Notes: generated by a model from the sequence alone, not told the origin. A stretch of 64,000 nucleotides of DNA from Lachnospiraceae bacterium XBD2001 (GCA_900116395.1 FPAN01000002.1:248001-312000), one strand, 5' to 3'; positions 9,509-17,469 are shown, numbered from the stretch's first letter. A program made the numbers and translations.

Positions 9509-9871
9509 ATGATTATCAGTGAAAGAATTATAAAGGTTTTGAAAGAACGCAATATGACTCAGGCGGAGTTTGCAAAGCAGGTTGGGATTTCTACAAGCAC
9601 TATAAGCGAATGGAAAAAGAGAAAGACGAATCCTACTGTAGAAAAGATAATGGATATTTGTAATGTATTACAGATCACACCTGAGCAGCTTCTAACAGGA
9701 AAAGGAATTGAGGATGAAGAGGAAATTGCAGCAGCAAGTCCTGAAAGTAAATTCACTCCGGGCGATGTTCAGATGATTGAAGATTATCATAATCTTAAGG
9801 AAGAACAGCAGAAGCGTCTTATGGCTTATATGGAGGCACTGAAGAAGATAGAAAGCCTTGAGGATATGTGA
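9509..9871 (+). CDS. XRE-family helix-turn-helix regulator
   Basis: 120 residues. Residues 5-60 are a Cro/C1-type helix-turn-helix: the scaffold MTQAEFAKQVGISTSTISEWK is followed by NPTVEKIMDICNVLQITPEQLL. The C-terminal half is acidic and helical, ending in a region that may dimerise (YHNLKEEQQKRLMAYMEAL). Its DNA target is unknown; the inverted repeats at 9880-9934 just downstream are an obvious candidate. RBS AAGGTGAGG precedes ATG. It is followed by the ORF6N gene, and the pair looks phage- or island-derived, but no integrase is near. Confidence 0.88.
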   Translation: MIISERIIKVLKERNMTQAEFAKQVGISTSTISEWKKRKTNPTVEKIMDICNVLQITPEQLLTGKGIEDEEEIAAASPESKFTPGDVQMIEDYHNLKEEQQKRLMAYMEALKKIESLEDM

Positions 9872-9879
9872 AAATGTTT

Positions 9880-9934
9880 AAGGTCGCAAAAAGCGACTTT
9901 ATACATTTCCATGAAGTCGCATTTTGCGACTTCA
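9880..9934. repeat. Two adjacent GTCGC...GCGAC inverted repeats upstream of the ORF6N gene
   Basis: The first (9880-9900) has stem GTCGC/GCGAC, extendable to eight pairs, with loop AAAAA. The second (9912-9934) has perfect 10-base arms TGAAGTCGCA / TGCGACTTCA around TTT. The second matches the palindromes inside and after the ORF6N gene at 20 of 23 positions. Two of the three differences are compensatory, so the symmetry is kept. They lie in the 98-base gap between the XRE and ORF6N genes. Confidence 0.85.
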
Positions 9935-9969
9935 AGATTTGTTAGTAAATGTAAAGGAAGATAGTGTTT

Positions 9970-10893
9970 ATGGATAATACAACAGGAGTGCTCACAGTTG
10001 AGTTCATTAGAAACTGTGTATATACGATACGAGGACAACAGGTAATGCTCGACAGTGATTTGGCTGATATTTATGGATATGAGCTTAAAGCTATGAATCA
10101 GCAGGTGAAGCGAAATATTGAGCGATTCCCGGAAGATTTTATGTTTCAATTAACAAAAGATGAAGTTGAATTGGTGAAGTCACAATTTGTGACTTCACGA
10201 GAAAACACATTTTTTTCTGGACAAGGTGGAGGTCGTAGAAAATTTCCATATGCCTTCACAGAACAGGGCATTTATATGCTGGCAACAGTACTCAAGGGTG
10301 AATTGGCCACTAAGCAGAGTATTTTTATAATGCGTGCTTTTAAGGAGATGCGTCACTTCATTGCTAATAATGCTCTAATGTTTGAGAAGATTAATGCTAT
10401 CGAACTGAAGCAGTTGGAATATCAAAAAGATACAGATGAGAAGTTTGGCAGGATATTTGAGTATATGGCAAATCATGAGGAAGAAAATCAGAAGATTTTC
10501 TATGATGGTCAGATTTTTGATGCCTTCAGTTTTCTTGCAGATATTATCGGACATGCAAAGAAGGAAATTATTTTAATAGATGGATATATTGATGTGATTA
10601 CATTAAATATCCTTGCTAAGAAAAATTCGGGCGTTGATGTTTTTGCATATACGTTGCCCAGTGCAAGAATATCTTCGCAGGATATTAATAATTTCAATGC
10701 ACAGTATCCTACATTAACAATTAAAAAGACTAAAGCTTTTCATGATCGGTTTTTGATTATAGATGGTGTGGAAGGCTATCATATCGGAGCTTCTTTGAAG
10801 GATGCAGGAAAGAAGTGTTTTGGGGTGAATAAGATAGAGGGTACGGATGTTGTTAAGGATATTATGAAAAAAGCACAACAGACAGGTACGTAA
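9970..10893 (+). CDS. ORF6N domain protein with phospholipase D-like C-terminal region
   Basis: 307 residues from ATG 9970, which has AAGGAAG nine bases upstream; a GTG at 9964 is too close to that site. Residues about 8-110 form an ORF6N domain, a phage-associated DNA-binding module: VEFIRNCVYTIRGQQVMLDSDLA, MNQQVKRNIERFPEDFMFQL, KSQFVTS and PYAFTEQGIYML. A helical linker follows. Residues about 180-300 look like a PLD-type fold with a variant active site HDRFLIID and IGASLKDAG, a combination often seen in this group. Function is unknown; anti-phage or phage-derived roles are possible. A 25-base perfect palindrome lies inside the coding sequence at the KSQFVTS codons. Confidence 0.88.
   Translation: MDNTTGVLTVEFIRNCVYTIRGQQVMLDSDLADIYGYELKAMNQQVKRNIERFPEDFMFQLTKDEVELVKSQFVTSRENTFFSGQGGGRRKFPYAFTEQGIYMLATVLKGELATKQSIFIMRAFKEMRHFIANNALMFEKINAIELKQLEYQKDTDEKFGRIFEYMANHEEENQKIFYDGQIFDAFSFLADIIGHAKKEIILIDGYIDVITLNILAKKNSGVDVFAYTLPSARISSQDINNFNAQYPTLTIKKTKAFHDRFLIIDGVEGYHIGASLKDAGKKCFGVNKIEGTDVVKDIMKKAQQTGT
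10174..10198. repeat. Perfect 25-base palindrome inside the ORF6N coding sequence
   Basis: Arms GTGAAGTCACAA and TTGTGACTTCAC flank a single central T. The bases encode VKSQFVTS. The core is identical to the intergenic palindrome at 10917-10943. Confidence 0.9.
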
Positions 10894-10916
10894 CATAGAA
10901 GAAATTCCAAGCACTA

Positions 10917-10943
10917 TTTAAAGTCACAATTTGTGACTTTAAA
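10917..10943. repeat. Perfect 27-base palindrome after the ORF6N gene
   Basis: Arms TTTAAAGTCACAA and TTGTGACTTTAAA flank one central T, 23 bases after the ORF6N stop. It may be a binding site, or a factor site for the downstream cbiM leader; it has no T-run like a terminator. Confidence 0.9.
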
Positions 10944-11062
10944 CGAAAGTGGAAATAAACGTGGATTGCACATAAAAAATATCCCCCCACGGGGCTTGTG
11001 GAGTATGCGACAGCTGTGTTTTAATCCCTTTAGTATGAATTTTATGGGAGGGAAATGTCAAA
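10944..11062 (+). other. 119-base leader region upstream of cbiM
   Basis: This holds a C-run/G-run segment (CCCCCCACGGGG near 10982-10993) that can pair in alternative ways, including CCAC/GTGG. The strong ribosome-binding site GGGAGGG is at 11046-11052. I do not recognise a cobalamin or NiCo riboswitch consensus. The -10 is unclear; AATAAA at 10954-10959 paired with TTGTGA at 10931-10936 is a weak candidate that would overlap the palindrome. Confidence 0.35.
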
Positions 11063-12088
11063 ATGCATATTCCAGAGAATTATTTATCCCCTGTGACCTG
11101 CGGGGTAATGACAGTTGCTATGGTGCCGGTTTGGGCCCATGCCATTAAGAAGGTCAAGGTAGAATTGCCAAAAGAGAAGTTACCATTGGTTGGCGTTGGT
11201 GCCGCATTCTCTTTCCTGGCTATGATGTTTAATGTACCATTGGTAGGCGGAACCACCGGACATGCAGTAGGCGGAACCTTAATCGCCTTATTGTTCGGCC
11301 CCAATGCCGCGTGCCTTGCGGTGTCGGTGGCGCTTCTGTTGCAGGCAGTCATCTTCGGTGATGGCGGCATCCTTGCATTTGGCGCCAACTGCTTCAACAT
11401 GGCCTTTATTTTGCCATATGTTGGTTATGCTATCTATTCTATGATTGTGAAGCGCTTCGGTTCGGAAAAAGCAAGCGTACACTACATTGCAGCAGCTATC
11501 GGTTCCTACATCGGAATCAACGTAGCAGCATTTGCAGCAGCAGTAGAGTTCGGCGTACAGCCACTTCTGTTCAAGGATAGCCTTGGCAACGCACTGTACT
11601 GTCCATATGACCTGAGCGTATCCATCCCGGCTATGATGATTCCGCATCTGGCTGTTGCAGGATTCGTAGAGGCAATTTTCACCGTGGTTGTTTTTGCCTT
11701 CGTTCGCAAAACCGCTCCGGATCTTCTCTTTGAGAATATTAAGACCGGTGCCACTGAAGCAAAATCTCATATTCCGGTATTCGCATTGATTGCCGTTCTT
11801 GTTGCAGCAACTCCTCTTGGACTTCTTGCAACCGGAACCGCTTGGGGCGAGTGGGGTTCTGACGAAATCGCAGACGTAGTAACCAACGGAAGTGCTCTTG
11901 GCTACACACCTAGCGGCTTGGAGAATGGCTGGTCCTTAGATGTCATCATGCCGGACTACGCTATGGAAGGTATGAACGAAGTGGTAGCTTACATTTTGTC
12001 TGCTATCATCGGCGTTGCATTGCTTGTGATTATCTTCAAGCTTGCATCTTTATTAGTGAAGGAGAAAAAGGTATCCAATGTTGCCTAA
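11063..12088 (+). CDS. cbiM: Cobalt/nickel ECF transporter substrate-specific protein (CbiM, fused to a CbiN/PDGLE-like tail)
   Basis: 341 residues. The N-terminus MHIPENYLSP matches the conserved MHIPDGFLSP start whose His2 and N-terminal amine bind the metal ion. Around seven membrane helices follow, including the G-rich GTTGHAVGGTLIALLFGP segment typical of CbiM/NikM. Residues from about 230 add a helix, an extracytoplasmic loop with GLENGWSLD, and a final helix, which matches CbiN/PDGLE-type sequence fused at the C-terminus. It recognises Co2+ or Ni2+ for uptake. Which metal cannot be read from the sequence. cbiQ overlaps its end by 11 bases. ATG follows GGGAGGG by ten bases. Confidence 0.93.
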   Translation: MHIPENYLSPVTCGVMTVAMVPVWAHAIKKVKVELPKEKLPLVGVGAAFSFLAMMFNVPLVGGTTGHAVGGTLIALLFGPNAACLAVSVALLLQAVIFGDGGILAFGANCFNMAFILPYVGYAIYSMIVKRFGSEKASVHYIAAAIGSYIGINVAAFAAAVEFGVQPLLFKDSLGNALYCPYDLSVSIPAMMIPHLAVAGFVEAIFTVVVFAFVRKTAPDLLFENIKTGATEAKSHIPVFALIAVLVAATPLGLLATGTAWGEWGSDEIADVVTNGSALGYTPSGLENGWSLDVIMPDYAMEGMNEVVAYILSAIIGVALLVIIFKLASLLVKEKKVSNVA

Positions 12089-12791
12089 TTGGTTAACCAC
12101 AACCGAAGCTTACGAGCCGCCTAAGGGTGGCGGAACTTTCGCAATAAAAACCATGCGATCCTTCGGACACATGATGGGACGATTACAATTTCAGCAGGGG
12201 CATGAGAAACGGCATGCACTTCCTGCACTAGTGAAATTCTTCCTCTTAGTCCTGGCCATTGTGTTCTTATCCTGGACGCACCAGCTTGTGGCACTGCTTG
12301 CGTATGCGGCAGTGCTTTTGCTGTACTTAAGTACCTGGCCGCCACAGGATATCTGGAAGGTGTTGCGTGGGGCGTTGATTGCAGTGGTTTTCTCCGGAAT
12401 TCTGCTGGCGCCGGCCATGATGCTGCGTCCGGAGGGAATTCCCAACAACCTGCAGCTGGTGTGTAAGGTGTTTTTGACGGTGATGATGGTCAGCATTTTT
12501 AACCACACCACCCAGTGGAACCATATCACCGGGGCATTGCGGAAGTTGCATGTGCCGGGAGTGGTGATTTTTACCCTGGATCTGACGCTAAAATATATTG
12601 TAATTCTCGGGCGATTTATCTATGATGTGCTTACATCCTACAGTCTTCGGGCGGTAGGCAATCACAGGAAAAAATACAAGTCCGTGGGCGGTGTCATGGG
12701 CATCACCTTCATTCGGGGCGCCAACATGAGCCAGGAGATGTACGAGGCCATGCGCTGCCGAGGATTTACGGACGATTACAGAGGATTATAA
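12078..12791 (+). CDS. cbiQ: ECF transporter transmembrane protein CbiQ/EcfT
   Basis: 237 residues; the energy-coupling membrane subunit that links CbiM to the ATPase. An N-terminal soluble stretch with several basic residues precedes about five helices (from FFLLVLAIVFLSWTHQLVALLAYA). The cytoplasmic coupling region is near the C-terminus, with LRAVGNHRKKYKSVGGVMG and MSQEMYEAMRCRGF; the ARG-type signature of EcfT appears here as MRCRGF. The gene overlaps cbiM by 11 bases and ends one base before cbiO begins, consistent with translational coupling of all three subunits. Confidence 0.92.
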   Translation: MLPNWLTTTEAYEPPKGGGTFAIKTMRSFGHMMGRLQFQQGHEKRHALPALVKFFLLVLAIVFLSWTHQLVALLAYAAVLLLYLSTWPPQDIWKVLRGALIAVVFSGILLAPAMMLRPEGIPNNLQLVCKVFLTVMMVSIFNHTTQWNHITGALRKLHVPGVVIFTLDLTLKYIVILGRFIYDVLTSYSLRAVGNHRKKYKSVGGVMGITFIRGANMSQEMYEAMRCRGFTDDYRGL

Positions 12792-12792
12792 G

Positions 12793-13446
12793 ATGAATTT
12801 ATTGGAATTACAGGGGATTTCCTTCACCTATCCGGACGAGGAAGAGCCGGTATTTACGGGATTATCCCTAGAAGTGCCGGTGGGACAGAGCTTAATCTTG
12901 CGGGGCGACAACGGCTCCGGCAAGACCACATTGTTTCGGATTTTGAACGGATTGTCCTTCCCAACTGCAGGAAAATATATCTTCCAGGGCACCGAGATTA
13001 CGGAAAAATACTTGCGGGACAACGGCCAAGCCAAGAAGTTCCACCAGCGCATCGGATATCTGTTCCAGAATCCGGACATCATGCTGTTTAACGGCAAGGT
13101 CTATGACGAGATTGCCTTCGGACCGCGGCAGATGGGCCTGTCGGAAGAGGAGGTAGCGAAGCGGGTGGAAGATTGTATGGAGCTTTTCCATATCACACAC
13201 CTTGCGGACAAGGCGCCGTACCACTTAAGCGGCGGCCAGAAGAAGCGGGTGGCGTTGGCATCGGTGATTGCACTGAACCCGCAGCTTCTGATCTTAGACG
13301 AGCCCTTCGCCGGATTGGATGGCAAGAGTAAGGAAGACTTGATGACGTTCCTTCAGCAGTGGAAGGCCGCCGGCAAAACACAAATTATCGCAACCCACGA
13401 CGAAGAACTGACAAAGCGTCTGGGCGATGCGGTCTATACCATGTAA
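12793..13446 (+). CDS. cbiO: ECF transporter ATP-binding protein CbiO
   Basis: 217 residues; the ATPase powering cobalt/nickel uptake. Walker A GDNGSGKTT is near residues 38-46, the Q-loop FQNPDIMLF near 88, the ABC signature LSGGQKKR near 137, Walker B LLILDEPFAGLDG near 157, and the switch histidine in IIATHDEEL near 194. It is somewhat shorter than many EcfA proteins (about 280), ending soon after the H-loop, but complete. It is the last gene of the operon. An 80-base palindrome with a T-run starts four bases after its stop and should terminate transcription. Confidence 0.94.
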   Translation: MNLLELQGISFTYPDEEEPVFTGLSLEVPVGQSLILRGDNGSGKTTLFRILNGLSFPTAGKYIFQGTEITEKYLRDNGQAKKFHQRIGYLFQNPDIMLFNGKVYDEIAFGPRQMGLSEEEVAKRVEDCMELFHITHLADKAPYHLSGGQKKRVALASVIALNPQLLILDEPFAGLDGKSKEDLMTFLQQWKAAGKTQIIATHDEELTKRLGDAVYTM

Positions 13447-13450
13447 TTTT

Positions 13451-13537
13451 TGACTCCCCGGGACGGGGTTAGTGGTTCATTGTATCCCCATAAGTGCAAT
13501 GAACCACTAACCCCGTCCCGGGGAGTCATTTTTTTGT
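13451..13537. repeat. Long palindromic repeat acting as a terminator after cbiO
   Basis: The left arm 13451-13482 (starting TGACTCCCCGGGACGGGG) and right arm 13497-13528 are perfectly complementary over 32 bases, with a 14-base loop. A run of seven T follows at 13530-13536. It is the same element as at 16633-16714, with one arm also at 9307. The stem is far longer than a normal intrinsic terminator. Confidence 0.92.
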
Positions 13538-13552
13538 TTTCGAAAAAAAGTG

Positions 13553-13606
13553 TTGACAAACGCTCTTGCGAAAAGTATTATACATATAACCTACTAAGCC
13601 GGTAGG
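13553..13606 (+). promoter_or_regulatory. Strong promoter and possible Rrf2-type operator of the amino acid transporter
   Basis: TTGACA (13553-13558), 17-base spacer and TATTAT (13576-13581) form a near-consensus promoter. The expected start site near 13588 lies on an inverted repeat, CCTAC (13590-13594) and GTAGG (13602-13606) separated by seven bases and flanked by A/T. That shape recalls operators of Rrf2-family regulators such as CymR. The regulator assignment is inference. Confidence 0.75.
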
Positions 13607-13632
13607 AATACAAGGAAAAGGAGAAAAGTAAC

Positions 13633-14547
13633 ATGAAAAGAAATCTAGTACAGAAAATCGCAAGCGTTGTGGCAGCAGGAACATTGATGATGGGAGCTTT
13701 GAGCGGATGTGGCGCCAGCAATGCTTCTGTAGATAGTAACGAGAGCAACGCAACCGTAGAGTCCACCGACTCTTCCGTAACAGCAGAATCCGCAGGATAC
13801 CGCACCTTAGACGAGATCAAGGAGAGCGGAACCATCAACATCGGTGTTTTTTCCGACAAGAGCCCATTCGGCTACGTGGATGAGAACGGTGAGTATCAGG
13901 GATACGACGTATACTTCGCAGAGCGCATCGGCAAGGACCTTGGGGTTGACATCAACTACGTATCCACCGAGGCTGCTAGCCGTATCGAGTACCTGCAGAC
14001 CGGTAAGGTAGACATCATCCTGGCTAACTTCACCGTTACCGAGGAACGCGCAGAGGAAGTAGACTTCGCTCTTCCATACATGAACGTAGCACTTGGCGTG
14101 GTATCCCACGATGACAACGTGGTAACCTCTCTCGATAACTTCCCGGAGGATGAAGAGATTATTGTAATTTCCGGAACAACCGCAGAGACTTATCTGGAGA
14201 AAAATTACCCGAACATCAAGCTTCAGAAGTATGACGCATACGCAGAAGCTAAGACCGCTTTTGAGAACCGCAATGCCATTGCATGGGCTAACGACAACAC
14301 CGAAGTAATCGCTTTTGCCATTGAAAACGAAGGTTACGAAGTCGGCATTCCTTCCCTTGGAAGCGCAGACACCATCGCACCGGCCGTAACCAAGGGCAAC
14401 AGCAGTCTCCTGGATTGGCTGAACGATGAGATTAAGTCCATCGGCGCAGAGAACTTCTTCCATGCAGATTATGAAGCAACTCTGTTGGATACCTATGGCG
14501 CAGATTATGAGGATACCTTGGTCGTTGAGGGCGGCGAAGTGAAGTAA
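13633..14547 (+). CDS. Amino acid ABC transporter substrate-binding lipoprotein
   Basis: 304 residues. A lipoprotein signal peptide is clear: basic MKRNLVQK, a hydrophobic core, and lipobox LSGC with the lipid-modified cysteine at residue 26. A Ser/Asn/Thr/Glu-rich linker follows (27-55). The rest is a family 3 solute-binding protein, with SGTINIGVFSDKSPFGYVDE, GYDVYFAERIGKDLG and the LQTGKVDIILANFTVTEERAE signature for polar amino acid binding. It captures its ligand on the outer face of the membrane. The ligand is probably a polar amino acid; cystine is suggested only by the possible CymR-like operator upstream. RBS AAGGAG precedes ATG. Two permeases and an ATPase follow. Confidence 0.93.
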   Translation: MKRNLVQKIASVVAAGTLMMGALSGCGASNASVDSNESNATVESTDSSVTAESAGYRTLDEIKESGTINIGVFSDKSPFGYVDENGEYQGYDVYFAERIGKDLGVDINYVSTEAASRIEYLQTGKVDIILANFTVTEERAEEVDFALPYMNVALGVVSHDDNVVTSLDNFPEDEEIIVISGTTAETYLEKNYPNIKLQKYDAYAEAKTAFENRNAIAWANDNTEVIAFAIENEGYEVGIPSLGSADTIAPAVTKGNSSLLDWLNDEIKSIGAENFFHADYEATLLDTYGADYEDTLVVEGGEVK

Positions 14548-14568
14548 GAATCGTAAGGAAGTAGACGT

Positions 14569-15228
14569 ATGAATCGGGATGTGATTGTAGAGTATGTTCC
14601 ATTATATGTGGAGGCCCTGGGTCGAACCGTTCATATAGGCTTGGTTGGAATCTTGGGGGCTATCCTGTTGGGATTGGGTAGCTCCCTTATTTTGTACTTT
14701 CAGGTGAAGGGCTTTCGTCGCCTGACCAGAGCCTATATTGAGCTGTTTCGAAACACCCCACTGCTGGTGCAACTGTTTTTCTTATATTTTGGATTGCCGA
14801 AGCTAGGCCTTCGTATTACCGCGGACTTCTGTGGCATGCTGGGCCTTGCCCTAATCGGCGGAAGCTACATGGCAGAGACCTTCCGTAGCGGCTTAGAGGC
14901 GGTGGATCGAATTCAGTTCGAGAGCGCCAAGAGTCTTGGCATGAGCCCGTGGCAGACCTTTTTCTATGTAATCTTGCCACAGGCGGTCTCCACCAGTGTG
15001 CCGGGCTTTGTGGCCAACATGATTTTTCTGTTAAAAGAGACCAGCGTGTTCTCTGCCATCAGTGTCATGGATTTGATGTTTACGGCCAAGGACTTAATCG
15101 GCATGGAATATAAGACCATGGAAGCATTGACGTTACTGGTTGTTTTTTACCTAATTATGCTGCTTCCGGTGTCGGTGCTGGGAAGCCTGGTAGAGAGGAG
15201 GGTGCGCTATGGATCTTATGGGGATTGA
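14569..15228 (+). CDS. Amino acid ABC transporter permease 1
   Basis: 219 residues, His/Glu/Gln/Arg-type ABC permease with about five helices. The early YIELFRNTPLLVQLFFLYFGLP segment is typical of this family. The EAA coupling loop reads ESAKSLGMSPWQTFFYVILPQA and contacts the ATPase. It forms the channel together with permease 2, whose start it overlaps by 20 bases. ATG lies eight bases after AAGGAA, 21 bases beyond the binding-protein gene. Confidence 0.93.
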   Translation: MNRDVIVEYVPLYVEALGRTVHIGLVGILGAILLGLGSSLILYFQVKGFRRLTRAYIELFRNTPLLVQLFFLYFGLPKLGLRITADFCGMLGLALIGGSYMAETFRSGLEAVDRIQFESAKSLGMSPWQTFFYVILPQAVSTSVPGFVANMIFLLKETSVFSAISVMDLMFTAKDLIGMEYKTMEALTLLVVFYLIMLLPVSVLGSLVERRVRYGSYGD

Positions 15229-15886
15229 GCTTCTGTTTAAGGGGCAGAACTTCCTGCGTATCTTGGGCGGCCTGTGGGTCAGCGTACGGATTAGCCTGAT
15301 TTCCGTGGCCATTAGCATCGGCCTTGGCCTTCTGGTAGGTGCGCTGATGACCCTGCGCCGGCCGGTGGTTCGTGCCATCACCCGGGTGTACTTAGAGATT
15401 GTTCGCATCATGCCCCAGATGGTGCTGCTGTTCATCGTGTATTTTGGCACCACCAGAGCCTTCGGCATCCATATGGAGGCGGAGCTTGCGGCCATTATTG
15501 TCTTCGTCTTCTGGGGCACGGCAGAGATGGGAGATCTGGTGCGCTCGGCTCTTATCAGCATTCCGAAGCACCAGTACGAAAGCGCCAAGGCCTTGGGACT
15601 ATCCCGGGCACAGACCTATCGCTACATTATCCTTCCGCAGACCCTGCGGCGACTGTTGCCACTGTCCATCAACCTCATCACCCGCATGATCAAGACCACC
15701 AGCCTTGTCATGATGGTTGGAATCGTGGAAGTGTTAAAAGTCACCCAGCAGATCATCGAGGCCAACCGCCGGACCTCCCCGAACGCGGCTTTTGGCATGT
15801 TTGCTGTGGTATTTGTGATTTATTTTCTGGTGTGCTGGCCCATCAGCATGCTCTCGAAAAAGTTAGAGAAACGTTGGAGTGAGTAA
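15209..15886 (+). CDS. Amino acid ABC transporter permease 2
   Basis: 225 residues and homologous to permease 1. [20 protein letters not shown] corresponds to the family N-terminal signature. The EAA loop is [22 protein letters not shown]. Use of two different permeases implies a heterodimeric channel. It starts 20 bases inside permease 1 at an ATG behind GAGGAGG, so translation is probably coupled. It ends two bases before the ATPase start. Confidence 0.93.
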   Translation: MDLMGIELLFKGQNFLRILGGLWVSVRISLISVAISIGLGLLVGALMTLRRPVVRAITRVYLEIVRIMPQMVLLFIVYFGTTRAFGIHMEAELAAIIVFVFWGTAEMGDLVRSALISIPKHQYESAKALGLSRAQTYRYIILPQTLRRLLPLSINLITRMIKTTSLVMMVGIVEVLKVTQQIIEANRRTSPNAAFGMFAVVFVIYFLVCWPISMLSKKLEKRWSE

Positions 15887-15887
15887 C

Positions 15888-16631
15888 ATGAGTGAGACCA
15901 TTTTAAAAATCGACCATCTGCAGAAGCAGTTCGACAGTCATGTCATCTTAAAAGATGTGAGTCTATCTGTAAAAAAGGGAGAAGTCATCGTCATCATCGG
16001 ACCATCCGGCTGTGGTAAGAGTACGTTCCTTCGCTGCATCAACGGTTTAGAGGATATCCAGAGCGGCGATATTCTTCTGGAGAATCGCTCCATTGTTGGA
16101 AATACAACACAGATTCAAAAGGAACGTCAGCGTATCGGTATGGTGTTCCAGAGCTATGACCTCTTCCCCCACAAGACGGTACTGGATAATGTGACCCTTG
16201 CTCCTCGCAAGGTACAGAAGAGGGACAAGGCTGAGGTAGAGAAGGAAGGATTGCAGCTTCTGGATAGGGTTGGACTTGCCTCCAAGCAGAACGCGTATCC
16301 GAGACAGCTTTCCGGTGGACAGAAGCAGCGTGTGGCCATTGTTCGCGCCCTTGCCATGCATCCGGAGATTCTCCTGTTTGACGAAGTCACTGCGGCCTTA
16401 GATCCGGAAATGGTCCATGAAGTCTTAGAGACCATGCTGGAATTGGCCAGAAGCGGCAACACCATGCTGATTGTCACCCACGAGATGTCTTTTGCCAGAG
16501 CCGTGGCAGACCGCATCGTCTTCTTGGACGAGGGCGGCATCGTGGAGGAAGGCACGCCGGAGGAGTTCTTTGAACACCCGAAGACCGACCGGGCCAAGAA
16601 ATTCTTAGCTTCCTTTGAATATCATCGGTAA
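15888..16631 (+). CDS. Amino acid ABC transporter ATP-binding protein
   Basis: 247 residues from ATG 15888. An in-frame GTG at 15879 lies inside the permease gene and would use up the GGAG ribosome-binding site (15876-15879), so ATG is preferred. Walker [11 protein letters not shown]-loop [10 protein letters not shown], signature [15 protein letters not shown], Walker [14 protein letters not shown] and H-loop VTHEMSFA are all intact. This is the GlnQ/HisP type. Walker B reads DEVTAALDP rather than the usual DEPTSALDP, a small variation. It completes a binding protein / two permeases / ATPase operon ended by the second long palindrome. Confidence 0.95.
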   Translation: MSETILKIDHLQKQFDSHVILKDVSLSVKKGEVIVIIGPSGCGKSTFLRCINGLEDIQSGDILLENRSIVGNTTQIQKERQRIGMVFQSYDLFPHKTVLDNVTLAPRKVQKRDKAEVEKEGLQLLDRVGLASKQNAYPRQLSGGQKQRVAIVRALAMHPEILLFDEVTAALDPEMVHEVLETMLELARSGNTMLIVTHEMSFARAVADRIVFLDEGGIVEEGTPEEFFEHPKTDRAKKFLASFEYHR

Positions 16632-16632
16632 T

Positions 16633-16714
16633 TTTGACTCCCCGGGACGGGGTTAGTGGTTCATTGTATTCCTACAAGTACAATGAACCACTAACCCCGT
16701 CCCGGGGAGTCAAA
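16633..16714. repeat. Long palindromic repeat after the amino acid transporter operon
   Basis: Arms 16633-16668 and 16679-16714 are perfectly complementary over 36 bases with a 10-base loop. The outer 32 bases match the element at 13451. It begins immediately after the ATPase stop codon. No T-run follows directly, so it may be less efficient as a terminator than the first copy. It separates the transporter from the two-component genes. Confidence 0.92.
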
Positions 16715-16733
16715 TCTTGCAAGAAGGTATTTT

Positions 16734-17456
16734 TTGTTTTATTTTAAAAGCATGATAAATGTATGTATTGTTGAGGACGAGGTTGCCCAGGCAAACCTTC
16801 TAAAAGAATATATTGACCGCTTTTCCAAGAAGAGTAGGGTGCAGTGCGCCGTGACCCACCTGCCGGATGGAATTGATCTGGTGGATGAATATCGGGGCCA
16901 GTTCGATATTATCCTCTTGGACATCCAGATGAAGCACTTGGACGGTATGGCTGCTGCGGAGAAAATCCGCAAGGTAGATAGCGATGTGATTATCATTTTT
17001 ATCACATCCACGGTGCAGTATGCGGTGCAAGGCTATGCAGTGGATGCCCTCGGATATGTGTTGAAGCCGGTGCCGTATCTGCAGTTCGAGCAGCTCTTCG
17101 ATAAGGCCATTGCCCGGGTGAACGCCAAGCGGGAGAAAGTCTTCATTCGTGTCAGTGTGGACGAGCGCCAGATCAAGCTGGATTGCGACAGTATCTATTA
17201 CATCGAGAGCCAGCGCAACAACGTCTGCATTCACTGTCAGGATGCGGATTATGTAACGGTGGGCCCATTGAAAAAATTCGATGAGATGCTTGCGGGCCAT
17301 GGTTTTTCCAAGTGCCACAATGCTTATATCGTGAACTTATCCTACGTGGAGGCGGTGCAGAAGGAAGAAGTGCTTCTCACCAACGGTGTGGAGCTGCCCA
17401 TTAGCCGTGCTCGCAAGAAGGAGTTCATGGCGGCTTTGACGGAAGATATTCTTTGA
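16734..17456 (+). CDS. LytTR-family response regulator
   Basis: 240 residues from TTG 16734 or 234 from ATG 16752. GAAGG at 16723-16727 lies six bases before the TTG, while the ATG has no ribosome-binding site. However, TTGCAA-17-TATTTT (16717-16745) would place a transcript start close to the ATG, making a leaderless message possible. The receiver domain starts INVCIVEDE and its phospho-acceptor is the Asp in ILLDIQM (D57 counted from the ATG). The C-terminal LytTR DNA-binding domain includes YYIESQRNNVCIH, FSKCHNAYIVN and LPISRARKKEF. AlgR/AgrA/LytR-type regulators bind paired imperfect repeats. The partner kinase follows 13 bases later. Confidence 0.93.
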   Translation: MFYFKSMINVCIVEDEVAQANLLKEYIDRFSKKSRVQCAVTHLPDGIDLVDEYRGQFDIILLDIQMKHLDGMAAAEKIRKVDSDVIIIFITSTVQYAVQGYAVDALGYVLKPVPYLQFEQLFDKAIARVNAKREKVFIRVSVDERQIKLDCDSIYYIESQRNNVCIHCQDADYVTVGPLKKFDEMLAGHGFSKCHNAYIVNLSYVEAVQKEEVLLTNGVELPISRARKKEFMAALTEDIL

Positions 17457-17469
17457 TTTTGGAGGTTCT

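Noticed and set aside
9880-10943. CRISPR-like repeats
   Set aside because: The repeats are palindromes at irregular spacing, one within a gene, with no spacer pattern or cas genes.
10944-11062. Cobalamin or NiCo riboswitch before cbiM
   Set aside because: The length and motifs do not match the consensus elements I know; reported only as an unassigned leader.
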